Source: Granulicella aggregans (GTDB lineage Bacteria > Acidobacteriota > Terriglobia > Terriglobales > Acidobacteriaceae). Taken from it: DNA of 64,000 nt. The translations under genes and the position numbers were made by a program. The notes beneath the pieces are model-generated. The model was not told the DNA's origin. It made no database searches and worked only from the letters and a program-made list of their open reading frames with translations. The DNA lies in NCBI RefSeq assembly GCF_025685565.1, contig NZ_JAGSYE010000001.1, positions 1,302,001-1,366,000 of the forward strand, in the 5' to 3' direction. How positions within the stretch are numbered: the stretch's first letter is position 1; every line of letters starts with the position of its first letter. Shown here one piece after another: positions 8,638-16,699 of this stretch.

Positions 8638-9603
8638 ATGCCACACCCGAAACACACCCTCATCATCCACGGCGGCGCATGGGCCATGCCAGACGACGCG
8701 ATCGCCGCCCACGAGAACGGCATCGCCAACGCCCTCGCCGCCGGATATGCTGTCCTTGAAGCCGGTGGCACCGCCGTCTCCGCTGTCGAAGCCGCTGTCG
8801 TCGTCATGGAAGATGACGAGACTTTCGACGCCGGTCGTGGCAGCTTCCTCACCCGCGACGGCCGCGTCCAGCTCGACGCTCTCCTCATGGACGGCTCCAA
8901 CCTCCGCACCGGCGGTGTGGCCTGTGTCGAACGCCTCCGCAACCCCATCAAGGCCGCCCGCCTCGTCCTCGACGAGAGCCCTCACGTCTACTTCGTCGGC
9001 GCGGGAGCCGAGCGCTTCGCCCGCCAGCACGGCATGGAACTCTGCGACAACATGGACCTCGTCATCCCTCGTGAGCAGGCCCGCCTCTACGCCTTCCAGC
9101 AGGCCGAACTAGCCGGCGGCGTAGACGAGACCTTCTCCGGCCCTGCTGAATCGTCGCTCGACAAAGAAGCGGCGAAGGCCCTCCACTCCCACGACACCGT
9201 CGGAGCAGTCGCTTTGGACATCCACGGAAACATCGCCGCCGCCACCAGCACCGGCGGCACGCTCTCGAAAGCCCCCGGGCGCGTCGGCGACTCATCGCTG
9301 ATCGGCTGCGGCTGTTACGCCGACAACCTCTCCGCCGCTGTCTCGCTCACCGGCTGGGGCGAGCCCATCATGAAGCTCGTCCTCGGCAAGTGGGCGGTCG
9401 ACCGCGTCCAGGCTGGAGTCGCCCCCGAAGACGCAGCCGCCCAGGCAATCGCCTACCTCCACAAGCGTCTCGGCGGCCACGGCGGCATCATCCTCCTTGC
9501 CCCCGACGGCCGCATCGGCCTCGCCCACAACACCCCGCGCATGGCCTGGGGCATCCAGACCCCCGAAGGCGCAAGCCTCGGCGTCACCCGCAACGAACCC
9601 TAA
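8638..9603 (+). CDS. iaaA: Isoaspartyl peptidase/L-asparaginase (plant-type, Ntn hydrolase)
   Basis: The 321-residue protein has N-terminal IIHGGAWAMPDD, central FDAGRGSFLTRDGRVQLDA and the autocleavage site HDTVGAV, where Thr187 becomes the N-terminal nucleophile of the beta subunit. TSTGGTLSKAPGRVGDSSLIGCG completes the active site and the Gly-rich loop. The enzyme removes isoaspartyl residues from dipeptides and hydrolyses asparagine, and should process into alpha and beta chains. The next gene begins at the base after its stop, which implies coupling. Confidence 0.93.
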   Translation: MPHPKHTLIIHGGAWAMPDDAIAAHENGIANALAAGYAVLEAGGTAVSAVEAAVVVMEDDETFDAGRGSFLTRDGRVQLDALLMDGSNLRTGGVACVERLRNPIKAARLVLDESPHVYFVGAGAERFARQHGMELCDNMDLVIPREQARLYAFQQAELAGGVDETFSGPAESSLDKEAAKALHSHDTVGAVALDIHGNIAAATSTGGTLSKAPGRVGDSSLIGCGCYADNLSAAVSLTGWGEPIMKLVLGKWAVDRVQAGVAPEDAAAQAIAYLHKRLGGHGGIILLAPDGRIGLAHNTPRMAWGIQTPEGASLGVTRNEP

Positions 9604-10290
9604 ATGCAGCTCGCCTCACTCTTTCCCGACACGCGACTCGAAGACGTCCATCGCCGTCTGTTGAACCACTACGGCCAACCCGAACCGCGCGACCTCTGGG
9701 ACCCGCTCACCCAGATGATCTACTCCATGCTCTCCTCGCGCACCAAGACACCCGTCTCTCACGCCGTCCTGGCCGCGCTCAAAGCCCGCTTCGGCACCTG
9801 GGAGAACCTTCGCGACGCCCCCATCCCCGAGATCGAAGACACCATCCGCCCCGTCACCTTCCCGGAACCCAAAGCCATCAACCTCAAGGCCGCGCTCGTC
9901 CGCGTCACCGAGCGTCATGGCTCCCTCAACCTGAGCTTCCTTGCTCGTCACTCCACCGAAAAGATCCGTATCTGGCTTGAGAAGTTCGAAGGCGTAGGCG
10001 TCAAGACGAGCGCCGCCGTGGTCAACTTCTCCACCCTCCGCCGCCGCGCCATGTGCGTCGACAGCCACCACCTCCGCATCGTCCAGCGCCTGGGCTTCGT
10101 CAACAAGTCTGCAACCGCCCGCGAAGCCGAGACCCGCATCATGGAGATGGCACCCGCCATCTGGTCAGCCGCCATGCTCGACGACCACCACTCCCTCATC
10201 AAGCTCCACGGCCAAAAGTGCTGCACCAAGAATGATCCGCGCTGCTCTCGATGCCCCTTGCGCGACATCTGCCCTGCCGCCACCATCTAG
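9604..10290 (+). CDS. Endonuclease III-like HhH-GPD DNA glycosylase with Fe-S cluster
   Basis: The 228-residue protein has a helix-hairpin-helix (FEGVGVKTSA) with the catalytic Lys134, then the family Asp153 in VDSHHLRIVQRLG. A C-terminal Cys207-x6-Cys214-x2-Cys217-x5-Cys223 binds a [4Fe-4S] cluster. Lys plus Asp imply a bifunctional glycosylase/AP lyase. HHL replaces the THV of canonical Nth (VDTHVxR), and the N-terminus is divergent, so it may be a paralogue with altered specificity rather than the main Nth. The ATG follows the TAA of the previous gene with no gap. Confidence 0.88.
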   Translation: MQLASLFPDTRLEDVHRRLLNHYGQPEPRDLWDPLTQMIYSMLSSRTKTPVSHAVLAALKARFGTWENLRDAPIPEIEDTIRPVTFPEPKAINLKAALVRVTERHGSLNLSFLARHSTEKIRIWLEKFEGVGVKTSAAVVNFSTLRRRAMCVDSHHLRIVQRLGFVNKSATAREAETRIMEMAPAIWSAAMLDDHHSLIKLHGQKCCTKNDPRCSRCPLRDICPAATI

Positions 10291-10504
10291 CCCGCCGCCA
10301 CAACGACGGGTGCCCATATTTCGATTCTGAGATGTGGGCATCGAGCACAGCTCGACCGCCTTCTTTGAGATGACCGTTCAACCCTCCCCGATCAATCACC
10401 TTGCATACTGAATGCTCATTCATGTAGAAGATTCCCGCGCGAAATCGCAGTCTTTATCCGCCACGAACCTCACCGGCGGACACTATTTCGCAGAGGTGTT
10501 CTAA
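10291..10504. promoter_or_regulatory. Leader and promoter region of the TonB receptor gene
   Basis: This 214-bp non-coding stretch holds a weak inverted motif around 10310-10345 (GTGCCCAT and ATGTGGGCAT), reminiscent of family D hairpins. The AT-richer part at 10390-10430 (TTGCATACTGAATG) is the best place for a promoter. GAGGTG at 10495-10500 is a plausible ribosome binding site for ATG 10505. Confidence 0.35.
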
Positions 10505-13500
10505 ATGCTCAACCGTATCCTGCGGAGCCTCACCGCGCTCCTGCTGCTCGCTGTAACCTTCGCATCGCCAGCGCTCCACGCCCAGAACACCGCCACCGCC
10601 CAGCTCTCCGGCACCGTTCGTGATGCCACCGGCGCAGCCATCCCCGGTGCAACGGTTACAATTGCCGATGACACCAAGGGCTTCACTCGCACCAGCATCA
10701 GCGACGCTGAGGGCAACTACCAGCTTCTGTTGCTGCCGCCCGGAACCTACTCGGTCTCGACCCGCGCAAACGGATTCAACCCCAAGCTGCAGAAGAATGT
10801 GACCCTCACGGTCGGCGAGCAGGCCGAACTCTCTGTGACGCTTCCCATCGGCGGTGTCTACGAGCAAGTCATAGTCGATGCCAGCGCCGACGTCATTGAA
10901 ACCCAGCGCAGCTCCCAATCCACCACCGTCGACCAGCAGAAGATCACCAACCTCCCCACCAACGGCCGCAACTACATCAACTTCACCCTCACCAACTCCC
11001 AGATAGCGCGCGACGCCGCGCCCTCCGTCGGCGCCATCCCCACCTCCGGCCTGAACTTCGGCGGCGTCCGCGCCCGTTCCAACTCCATCAACGTCGACGG
11101 CGCGGACTCCGGCGACTACGTCTCCGGCGGAACCCGCGCCACCGTCTCGCAGGACGCCGTCCAGGAGTTCCAGATCATCACCAACGGCTTCGCGGCCGAG
11201 TACGGTCGGGCCTCCGGCGGAGTCGTCAACATCATCACCAAGTCCGGCACGAACAAGACCCACGCCAGCGCCTTCGGCTTCCTCCGCAACCGATACATCC
11301 AGGCCACCAACCCCTTCAGCACCGTAGACCAGCCTGCCTACACCCGCGTCCAGGCCGGCTTCACCGTCGGCGGAGCCATCATCCCCGACAAGACCTTTTA
11401 CTTCTTCTCCACCGAGATCACCCGCCGCAATGAAACCGGCTTCTCCGACATCGGCTCCAACAACTTCGGCCTCACTACCATCGACGTCAGCAAATTCTTC
11501 GGCTACCCTGCAGGTTCCGTCTCCATCGAGGGAACTCCACAGCAGGCCGCAGCCCTCGCCGGCCTTCCGGCGACAACACCCGGCATCCAGCAGTACATCT
11601 CCCTGGTCGGCTCGTCTTCTTCACTCGCGACCACCGGCCAGAATCCAGCCTTCCTTCAGCCCACCATCGGTGCGGCAAACTTCGTCACCTCCGGTCAGGC
11701 CACACCTGCGTCGTTCGTCCCGTTGAACTCGCTCATCGGCAACTTCCCCATCGGCGAAAAGACCGAGGTCTACTCCCTTCGACTCGACCACAAGCTCACA
11801 GAGAATCAGCAGCTCTTCCTCCGCGCCAGCGTCAGCCCCAGCTTCGTCTCCGGCATCGAAGAGAACGCCGCCAACCAGAACCTCGGCGAAAACTCCTTCT
11901 CGCGCACCGCCACCCAGCGCTTCCACGACTTCTCGCTGGTCGGCCAGTACACCACGCTCTTCGGCTCGAACAAGGTCAACGAGCTGCGCGCCCAGTTCGC
12001 CCGCCACCCCATCAACTTCTCGAACACCAACGCTCCCGGCGGCGACGGCACCGCCGTCAACATCCCCGGCTTCGCCTACTTCGGCAAGACTCCCTTCTCC
12101 GTTGTCGACCGCATCGAAGACCAGTCCCAGCTCCAGGACAACTTCACCTACACCCGCGGCTCGCACACCGCCAAGGCCGGTATCGACCTCCGCTACATCG
12201 TCATCAACCTGAAGCAGGGCCAGCTTTACGGTGGCGGCGACTACAGCTTCGCGGCCCTCAGCGCGACCGACGTATCTCCCGCGCTCGCCGGTCTCCCCGG
12301 CTTCTCGCCTATCCAGGCCTACGGCCTAGGCCTGCCACAGTCCTTCGCCCAGGGCATCGGCAAAACCAGCACGAAGTACGACCTCAAAACCCTCGGCGGC
12401 TTCCTCGAAGACAGTTGGCGCATTATCCCCCGCGTCACCCTCAACTACGGCGTCCGCTACGACGTCGAAGCCTTCCCCACCACCGGCGCGCTCAACCCCA
12501 GCACCACCGCAGCCGAGCGCCTTTACGGCATTCGCGAAGGCATCCGCCTCCAGGACTCCAACGTCGCACCCCGCATCGGTGCAGCCTGGGACATCACCGG
12601 CGAAGGCAAGACCGTCGTCCGCGCCAACTACGGCATCTTCTACGACCGCGCGCCCGGCAATCTTGAATCCCAATCCCTCAAGTTCAACGCCGACACTGTC
12701 CCGCTCGTCATCCTCGCCGGAGGATCGCCCTGCACCGCCGCCAGCACTGTCAGCCCGCTCAATCTGAACGCGACCAATACCTTTCAGGGCTCGCTCTCCA
12801 ACGCCAACTGCCTGCCCGTAGCCAGTCTGAATTACATCCCCGGCCAGCAGCGCTTCGACCCCGACAACTCCAACTCCCTCTTCGTCAACCAGAACTACCT
12901 CGCCGCCGGATTCCCGCTCGCAATCCTTCCTTCCGGCCTGCCCGCCGATCTCCACTACGTCACCCCCTACGTTCAGCAGATCTCCTTCGGCGTGGAGCGC
13001 GACCTGGGCCACAACTACTCGCTCAACGTCGCCTTCAACTCCACCGGAGGCCGCCACCTCAACCGCCCCGTCAATGTCAACCCGGTCAACCCGGCGCTCG
13101 TAGTCACTAACTGGCGCAACGCCGTCGCCGCCGTCAACGCAGGTACCGCGGGAGTCTTCCCCGGAACTCCGCAGTCCGCTGTCGCCTCCGGCACTTCGAA
13201 CCCACTCACCGTCGCCACCGCCAGCGGCACCATCCCTTGCGGCGTCGGACCGAGTGGCCCCTACGTCGCCCCTCCGCTGCTCAACTTCTTCCGGAAATCC
13301 GGCCTCAACACCTCGCTGGGCCAGTTCCTCGATTCGCAAGGCGCAGGCCAGTGCGTCGAACTCGCCAGCCAGGTCGCTGCTGCTTATGGCCTCGGCGTCG
13401 GCCAGTCCATCCCCTTCGGCGACATGACCCCCAACCTCACCACCGGCACCTCCAGCTACAACGGACTCTCCGTTAATCTCAAGAAGTCCTACTCAGCCAA

Positions 13501-14188
13501 CTTCGAAGGCCTCGTCAGCTACACCTGGTCGCACGCTATCGACGACTCCACGGATGTGGTATCCACCTCCGACTCTCCGCAGAACAACTTCGCCCCCAAC
13601 GCCGAACGCTCCCGCTCGGCCTTCGACCAGCGCCACCGCCTCGTCCTCAGCGGCGTCTACAACTCCGGCAAGGTGTCGGGCTCACCCTTCATGCAGAAAG
13701 CACTCTCCGGCTTCACCGTCGCTCCCATCATCGAGATCTCCTCCGGCCGCCCCTTCAATATCCTCACCGGCACCGACACCAACTTCGACTTCAACCCGCT
13801 CACCGACCGCCCCAACGCCGTTACCCCCGACTCTGCCCCAACCAGCTGCGGCACCGCCCCCGTAGCCTCGAAGTTCTCCCCCACCGGAGCCTTCAACCTG
13901 CCCTGCTACATCGACGCCCCCACCAACGCCGCCACCACCGACAGCCACTTCAACGGCAACCTGGGCCGCAACGCCGCAGTAAAACCCTACGTCGTCTTCA
14001 CCGACTTCCGCCTCGCCCGCGCCTTCGTCCTACCCCACGAGATCGCCCTGCAGATCACCGCCGACGCCTTCAACCTCATCAACAAGAACAACACCCTCGA
14101 CGTAAATCTCCTCTACACCAACGCCGGACAGGAGACCGCCGCCTCCGACCCACGCCAGTTCCAGTTCGGGGCCCGCCTATCCTTCTAG
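10505..14188 (+). CDS. Oar-like TonB-dependent receptor with carboxypeptidase-regulatory N-domain
   Basis: The 1227-residue outer-membrane receptor has a Sec signal peptide (1-26, ending ALHAQ). Residues about 32-125 form a carboxypeptidase regulatory-like (CarboxypepD_reg) fold: LSGTVRDATGAAIPGATVTI and GNYQLLLLPPGTYSV. A plug domain follows (LPTNGRNYINF to GFAAEYGRASGGVVNIITKSGTN), then a long 22-strand-type barrel with many aromatic-terminated strands, ending QFQFGARLSF. Acidobacteria encode dozens of these receptors; they are thought to import oligosaccharides or other large nutrients. No adjacent degradative operon indicates the ligand. Confidence 0.95.
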   Translation: MLNRILRSLTALLLLAVTFASPALHAQNTATAQLSGTVRDATGAAIPGATVTIADDTKGFTRTSISDAEGNYQLLLLPPGTYSVSTRANGFNPKLQKNVTLTVGEQAELSVTLPIGGVYEQVIVDASADVIETQRSSQSTTVDQQKITNLPTNGRNYINFTLTNSQIARDAAPSVGAIPTSGLNFGGVRARSNSINVDGADSGDYVSGGTRATVSQDAVQEFQIITNGFAAEYGRASGGVVNIITKSGTNKTHASAFGFLRNRYIQATNPFSTVDQPAYTRVQAGFTVGGAIIPDKTFYFFSTEITRRNETGFSDIGSNNFGLTTIDVSKFFGYPAGSVSIEGTPQQAAALAGLPATTPGIQQYISLVGSSSSLATTGQNPAFLQPTIGAANFVTSGQATPASFVPLNSLIGNFPIGEKTEVYSLRLDHKLTENQQLFLRASVSPSFVSGIEENAANQNLGENSFSRTATQRFHDFSLVGQYTTLFGSNKVNELRAQFARHPINFSNTNAPGGDGTAVNIPGFAYFGKTPFSVVDRIEDQSQLQDNFTYTRGSHTAKAGIDLRYIVINLKQGQLYGGGDYSFAALSATDVSPALAGLPGFSPIQAYGLGLPQSFAQGIGKTSTKYDLKTLGGFLEDSWRIIPRVTLNYGVRYDVEAFPTTGALNPSTTAAERLYGIREGIRLQDSNVAPRIGAAWDITGEGKTVVRANYGIFYDRAPGNLESQSLKFNADTVPLVILAGGSPCTAASTVSPLNLNATNTFQGSLSNANCLPVASLNYIPGQQRFDPDNSNSLFVNQNYLAAGFPLAILPSGLPADLHYVTPYVQQISFGVERDLGHNYSLNVAFNSTGGRHLNRPVNVNPVNPALVVTNWRNAVAAVNAGTAGVFPGTPQSAVASGTSNPLTVATASGTIPCGVGPSGPYVAPPLLNFFRKSGLNTSLGQFLDSQGAGQCVELASQVAAAYGLGVGQSIPFGDMTPNLTTGTSSYNGLSVNLKKSYSANFEGLVSYTWSHAIDDSTDVVSTSDSPQNNFAPNAERSRSAFDQRHRLVLSGVYNSGKVSGSPFMQKALSGFTVAPIIEISSGRPFNILTGTDTNFDFNPLTDRPNAVTPDSAPTSCGTAPVASKFSPTGAFNLPCYIDAPTNAATTDSHFNGNLGRNAAVKPYVVFTDFRLARAFVLPHEIALQITADAFNLINKNNTLDVNLLYTNAGQETAASDPRQFQFGARLSF

Positions 14189-14197
14189 TTCAATAAA

Positions 14198-14263
14198 GCC
14201 GTCATCCTGAGCGAAGTCCGTCGCGTTTTTTGCGACGGACGGAGTCGAAGGATCCCCGCATTG
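14198..14263 (+). repeat. Family A repeat with an internal hairpin (copy 2)
   Basis: GCCGTCATCCTGAGCGAAG is followed by a perfect inverted repeat GTCCGTCGC (14216-14224) / GCGACGGAC (14231-14239), then GGAGTCGAAGGATCCCCGC. The hairpin sits exactly where the simple copies read GCGAAG, so it is a modular variant of the element. Confidence 0.85.
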
Positions 14264-14309
14264 GCCTTTGTCGTTGCCCTTGCTCTTGTTCTTGCCGTTA
14301 TTCGTTCCT

Positions 14310-14340
14310 GCCGTCATCCTGAGCGAAGCGAAGGATCCCG
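14310..14340 (+). repeat. Dispersed repeat, family A (copy 3)
   Basis: Simple form: GCCGTCATCCTGAGCG followed by AAGCGAAGGATCCCG. It lies 47 bp after copy 2, in the spacer between the convergent TonB receptor and mntH genes. Confidence 0.85.
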
Positions 14341-14405
14341 ATACCGTTCGCACCACCCAAGCCGCTCGAACCTTTCAACCACGAACGACCAATTGAGCGA
14401 GCCAC

Positions 14406-15773
14406 CTACCCACCCAAAGCCAACTGCCCGACCAACACCACATTCAGCGCCGCAATAATCCCCACCGTCACCCATCCCGCAACCCGTACCCGTGGCGGAC
14501 TCAAAAACTCCCCCATCACGCTCTTACGGTTCGTAAGAATCAGCAGCGGCACCAGCGCAAACGGCAGCGTGAAGCTCAACACCACCTGCGAAAGCACCAG
14601 AATCTTCAACGGATCGAGCCCAATCGCGATCACTGCCAGCGCCGGAATAATCGTAATCAGGCGCCGAACAAAAATCGGGAACTTGATATCCAGAAATCCC
14701 TCAATAATCACCTGCCCAGCCAGCACCCCCACCGTTGAAGACGAAAGCCCCGAACACAGCAGAGCCACGGCAAACATCGTCGCCGCCGCCGGCCCGAGCA
14801 GCGGCCCTAGCGTCCGGTAAGCGTCCTCAATCGAAGGAGACTCAAATCCGGCAGGGGCCAGGGCCACCGCCGCCATCACAATCATCGCGGAGTTGATCAG
14901 CCACGCCCCGTTCATCGCCACGATGATGTCCATCAGCTCATAGCGCAGATACCGCTTTGCACTCGCCTTCATCCCGGAGGTCGTCCCCGCCAGCCGCCGT
15001 TCGTCCTTGGCCTCAAGCTCCCGAAGGCGCGGCTGCACCAGCGCCGAATGCAAATAAACCACATGTGGCATTACGGTAGCGCCCAGCATCGCCACCGCCG
15101 TATAGATGCTGTCGTGAAACGCCTTTGCGCTGCTTCCATCCAGCATCGGCACCAGCGTATGAAAGGCCACTGCGCTCCACTGCGGATGCACCAGGAAGAC
15201 CTCTACCGCATAACAGATCCCAATGATCGCAACGAAACCGATGATCCCGCCCTCAAACCACCGGTATCCCGCGACCTGCAGAGCAAGTATGGCGAACACC
15301 AGGACCGAAGCAATCACCGCCGCAAAGAACAGCGCCCCTGTCCGCGAAAATCCATGCTCCAGCAGCGGCGTTCCAAATAGCAGGTAGATCCCGATCGCCG
15401 CTCCCAGAAACTCCGCCAGGTCGGTCGCAATCGCCGATACCTCAGCCGCCACCCACAACAGAATCGTATTCCGCCGCGAAAAATGTCTCCGGCAGTTCTG
15501 CGGTAGCGTCAGCCCGGTAACGATCCCCAACTTGGCCGAAAGATACTGAACGAGAATCGCCATCGCATTCGACCACAACAGCACCCAAAGCAGCTTGTAG
15601 CCAAACTGGCTCCCGCCCTGGATATTCGCCGCGAAGTTACCTGGATCGATATAGGCCACGCTGGCGACGAACGCCGGACCAAGATAACGCATAAACTCAC
15701 CGCGCTTCACCCCCTGCGGTGCCGCGTGGATGTCCGTTGTATCCACGTCACGTACTGTTGATCCCGATCCCAA
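14406..15773 (-). CDS. mntH: Nramp-family Mn2+/Fe2+ transporter
   Basis: The protein (up to 455 residues) has 11 probable membrane helices. Helix 1 carries the metal-binding DPGN (Asp43-Asn46, in VAYIDPGNFAANIQGGS) and helix 6 the MPH motif (GATVMPHVVYLHSALVQPR). These identify a proton-coupled Nramp importer of Mn2+/Fe2+. The frame given starts at TTG 15773; ATG 15692 (MRYLGPAF) is a shorter alternative that leaves almost no N-terminal tail, so the longer form is preferred. It is transcribed divergently from a DtxR/MntR-family regulator, with an operator-like palindrome between them. Confidence 0.95.
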   Translation of the reverse strand: MGSGSTVRDVDTTDIHAAPQGVKRGEFMRYLGPAFVASVAYIDPGNFAANIQGGSQFGYKLLWVLLWSNAMAILVQYLSAKLGIVTGLTLPQNCRRHFSRRNTILLWVAAEVSAIATDLAEFLGAAIGIYLLFGTPLLEHGFSRTGALFFAAVIASVLVFAILALQVAGYRWFEGGIIGFVAIIGICYAVEVFLVHPQWSAVAFHTLVPMLDGSSAKAFHDSIYTAVAMLGATVMPHVVYLHSALVQPRLRELEAKDERRLAGTTSGMKASAKRYLRYELMDIIVAMNGAWLINSAMIVMAAVALAPAGFESPSIEDAYRTLGPLLGPAAATMFAVALLCSGLSSSTVGVLAGQVIIEGFLDIKFPIFVRRLITIIPALAVIAIGLDPLKILVLSQVVLSFTLPFALVPLLILTNRKSVMGEFLSPPRVRVAGWVTVGIIAALNVVLVGQLALGG

Positions 15774-15814
15774 TCCAGCTGCCTCAATTATCCAAATTTA
15801 GTCTTGCCTATTTA

Positions 15815-15828
15815 TTAGGTTTACCTAA
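15815..15828. promoter_or_regulatory. Putative MntR/DtxR-type operator
   Basis: TTAGGTTTACCTAA is a perfect 6-bp inverted repeat around TT. TTAGG/CCTAA arms are the hallmark of DtxR/MntR boxes. A further imperfect half-site (TTTAGTCTTGCCTA) lies at 15798-15811. It is placed between divergent mntH and the DtxR-family gene, so one site could control both. Confidence 0.7.
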
Positions 15829-15884
15829 ATTAAACTTCTGAGTCAAACTGTTAACTCGAACGTCGTACCGCTTTGAAAGAACCC

Positions 15885-16571
15885 ATGCCACAACGCAGCA
15901 CTGAATCCGTCGACAACTACCTCAAGGCCATCCTCACCTTGAGTGAACACCCAGGCGAGCGCCAACCCGGCCGCGTAGCCAGCAACGCTCTCGCCGCCCA
16001 CCTCGGTGTCGCGCCGGCCTCGGTTACCAACATGCTGCAGAAGCTCGCCGCAGCCGCCGAACCTCTCGTCGAGTACGAGCGCCACCGTGGCGTTCTCCTC
16101 TCGAGCTCCGGCCGCCGCCGCGCACTCGAAATCGTCCGTCACCATCGCCTCATCGAGACCTTTCTCTACGAAGTCCTCGACTACCCCATCGAAGAGCTCC
16201 ACGAAGAGGCTGAACGCCTCGAGCACTTCATCTCAGAGCGCTTCGAAGAACGCATCGCCGCCAAGCTCGGCCATCCCACCACCGACCCCCACGGCCACGC
16301 CATCCCGTCGCTCGAAGGCGAGATGCCGCCGCGTTCTTCCATGTGCCTCACCGACGTCTCCGAGGGCACCTTCATCGTCGACAGCCTCTCCGACCGCGAC
16401 GCCCCCATATTGCGTTCGCTCAAGGCCAGCGGCCTCACCCCCGGAGCGAAGGTCCGTGTCACTCGTTCTCAGGCGGACTCCTTCTCTGTCCGCATCGGCC
16501 GCTCCGCGACGCCGCTCGATCTCCCGGCAGAGGTAGCCCGCGAAGTCCGTATCCTCCCCATCGCCAAGTAG
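15885..16571 (+). CDS. DtxR/MntR-family metal-dependent transcriptional repressor
   Basis: From ATG 15885 the product is 228 residues; an in-frame TTG at 15873 is possible but has no better ribosome site. The N-terminal winged helix (SVDNYLKAILTL, then ASNALAAHLGVAPASVTNMLQKLA) is typical of the family. The metal-binding/dimerisation domain follows (HHRLIETFLYEVLDYPIEELHEEAERLEHFIS) with the usual His/Glu ligands, and the C-terminal SH3-like FeoA domain shows LRSLKASGLTPGAKVRV. The neighbouring mntH and the TTAGGT palindrome argue for Mn2+ sensing, but an iron sensor is not excluded. Confidence 0.9.
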   Translation: MPQRSTESVDNYLKAILTLSEHPGERQPGRVASNALAAHLGVAPASVTNMLQKLAAAAEPLVEYERHRGVLLSSSGRRRALEIVRHHRLIETFLYEVLDYPIEELHEEAERLEHFISERFEERIAAKLGHPTTDPHGHAIPSLEGEMPPRSSMCLTDVSEGTFIVDSLSDRDAPILRSLKASGLTPGAKVRVTRSQADSFSVRIGRSATPLDLPAEVAREVRILPIAK

Positions 16572-16593
16572 CTTTCGCGCCCGTACCTCGCCC

Positions 16594-16632
16594 GGGTGCC
16601 CCATCCATCCAGTCTTATCGGATGGGTGGGAC
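16594..16632 (+). repeat. Hairpin repeat, family D (copy 1)
   Basis: GGGTGCCCCATCC runs through a short loop to GGATGGGTGGGAC. The outer parts (GTGCCCCAT and GTGGGAC) recur at 18186, 23777 and, reversed, at 56398, whereas the inner arm sequence differs. It follows the stop of the MntR-like gene and may double as a terminator. Confidence 0.7.
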
Positions 16633-16699
16633 GTAAGACGTCCCCAGGCCAACTCCACCACAAAACCCACTATCATCAATCCCTGGAGACTCATAGAAA

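Noticed and set aside
12326..13339. Minus-strand frame of 337 codons inside the TonB receptor
   Set aside because: Antisense shadow with the same biased composition; no start context or family.
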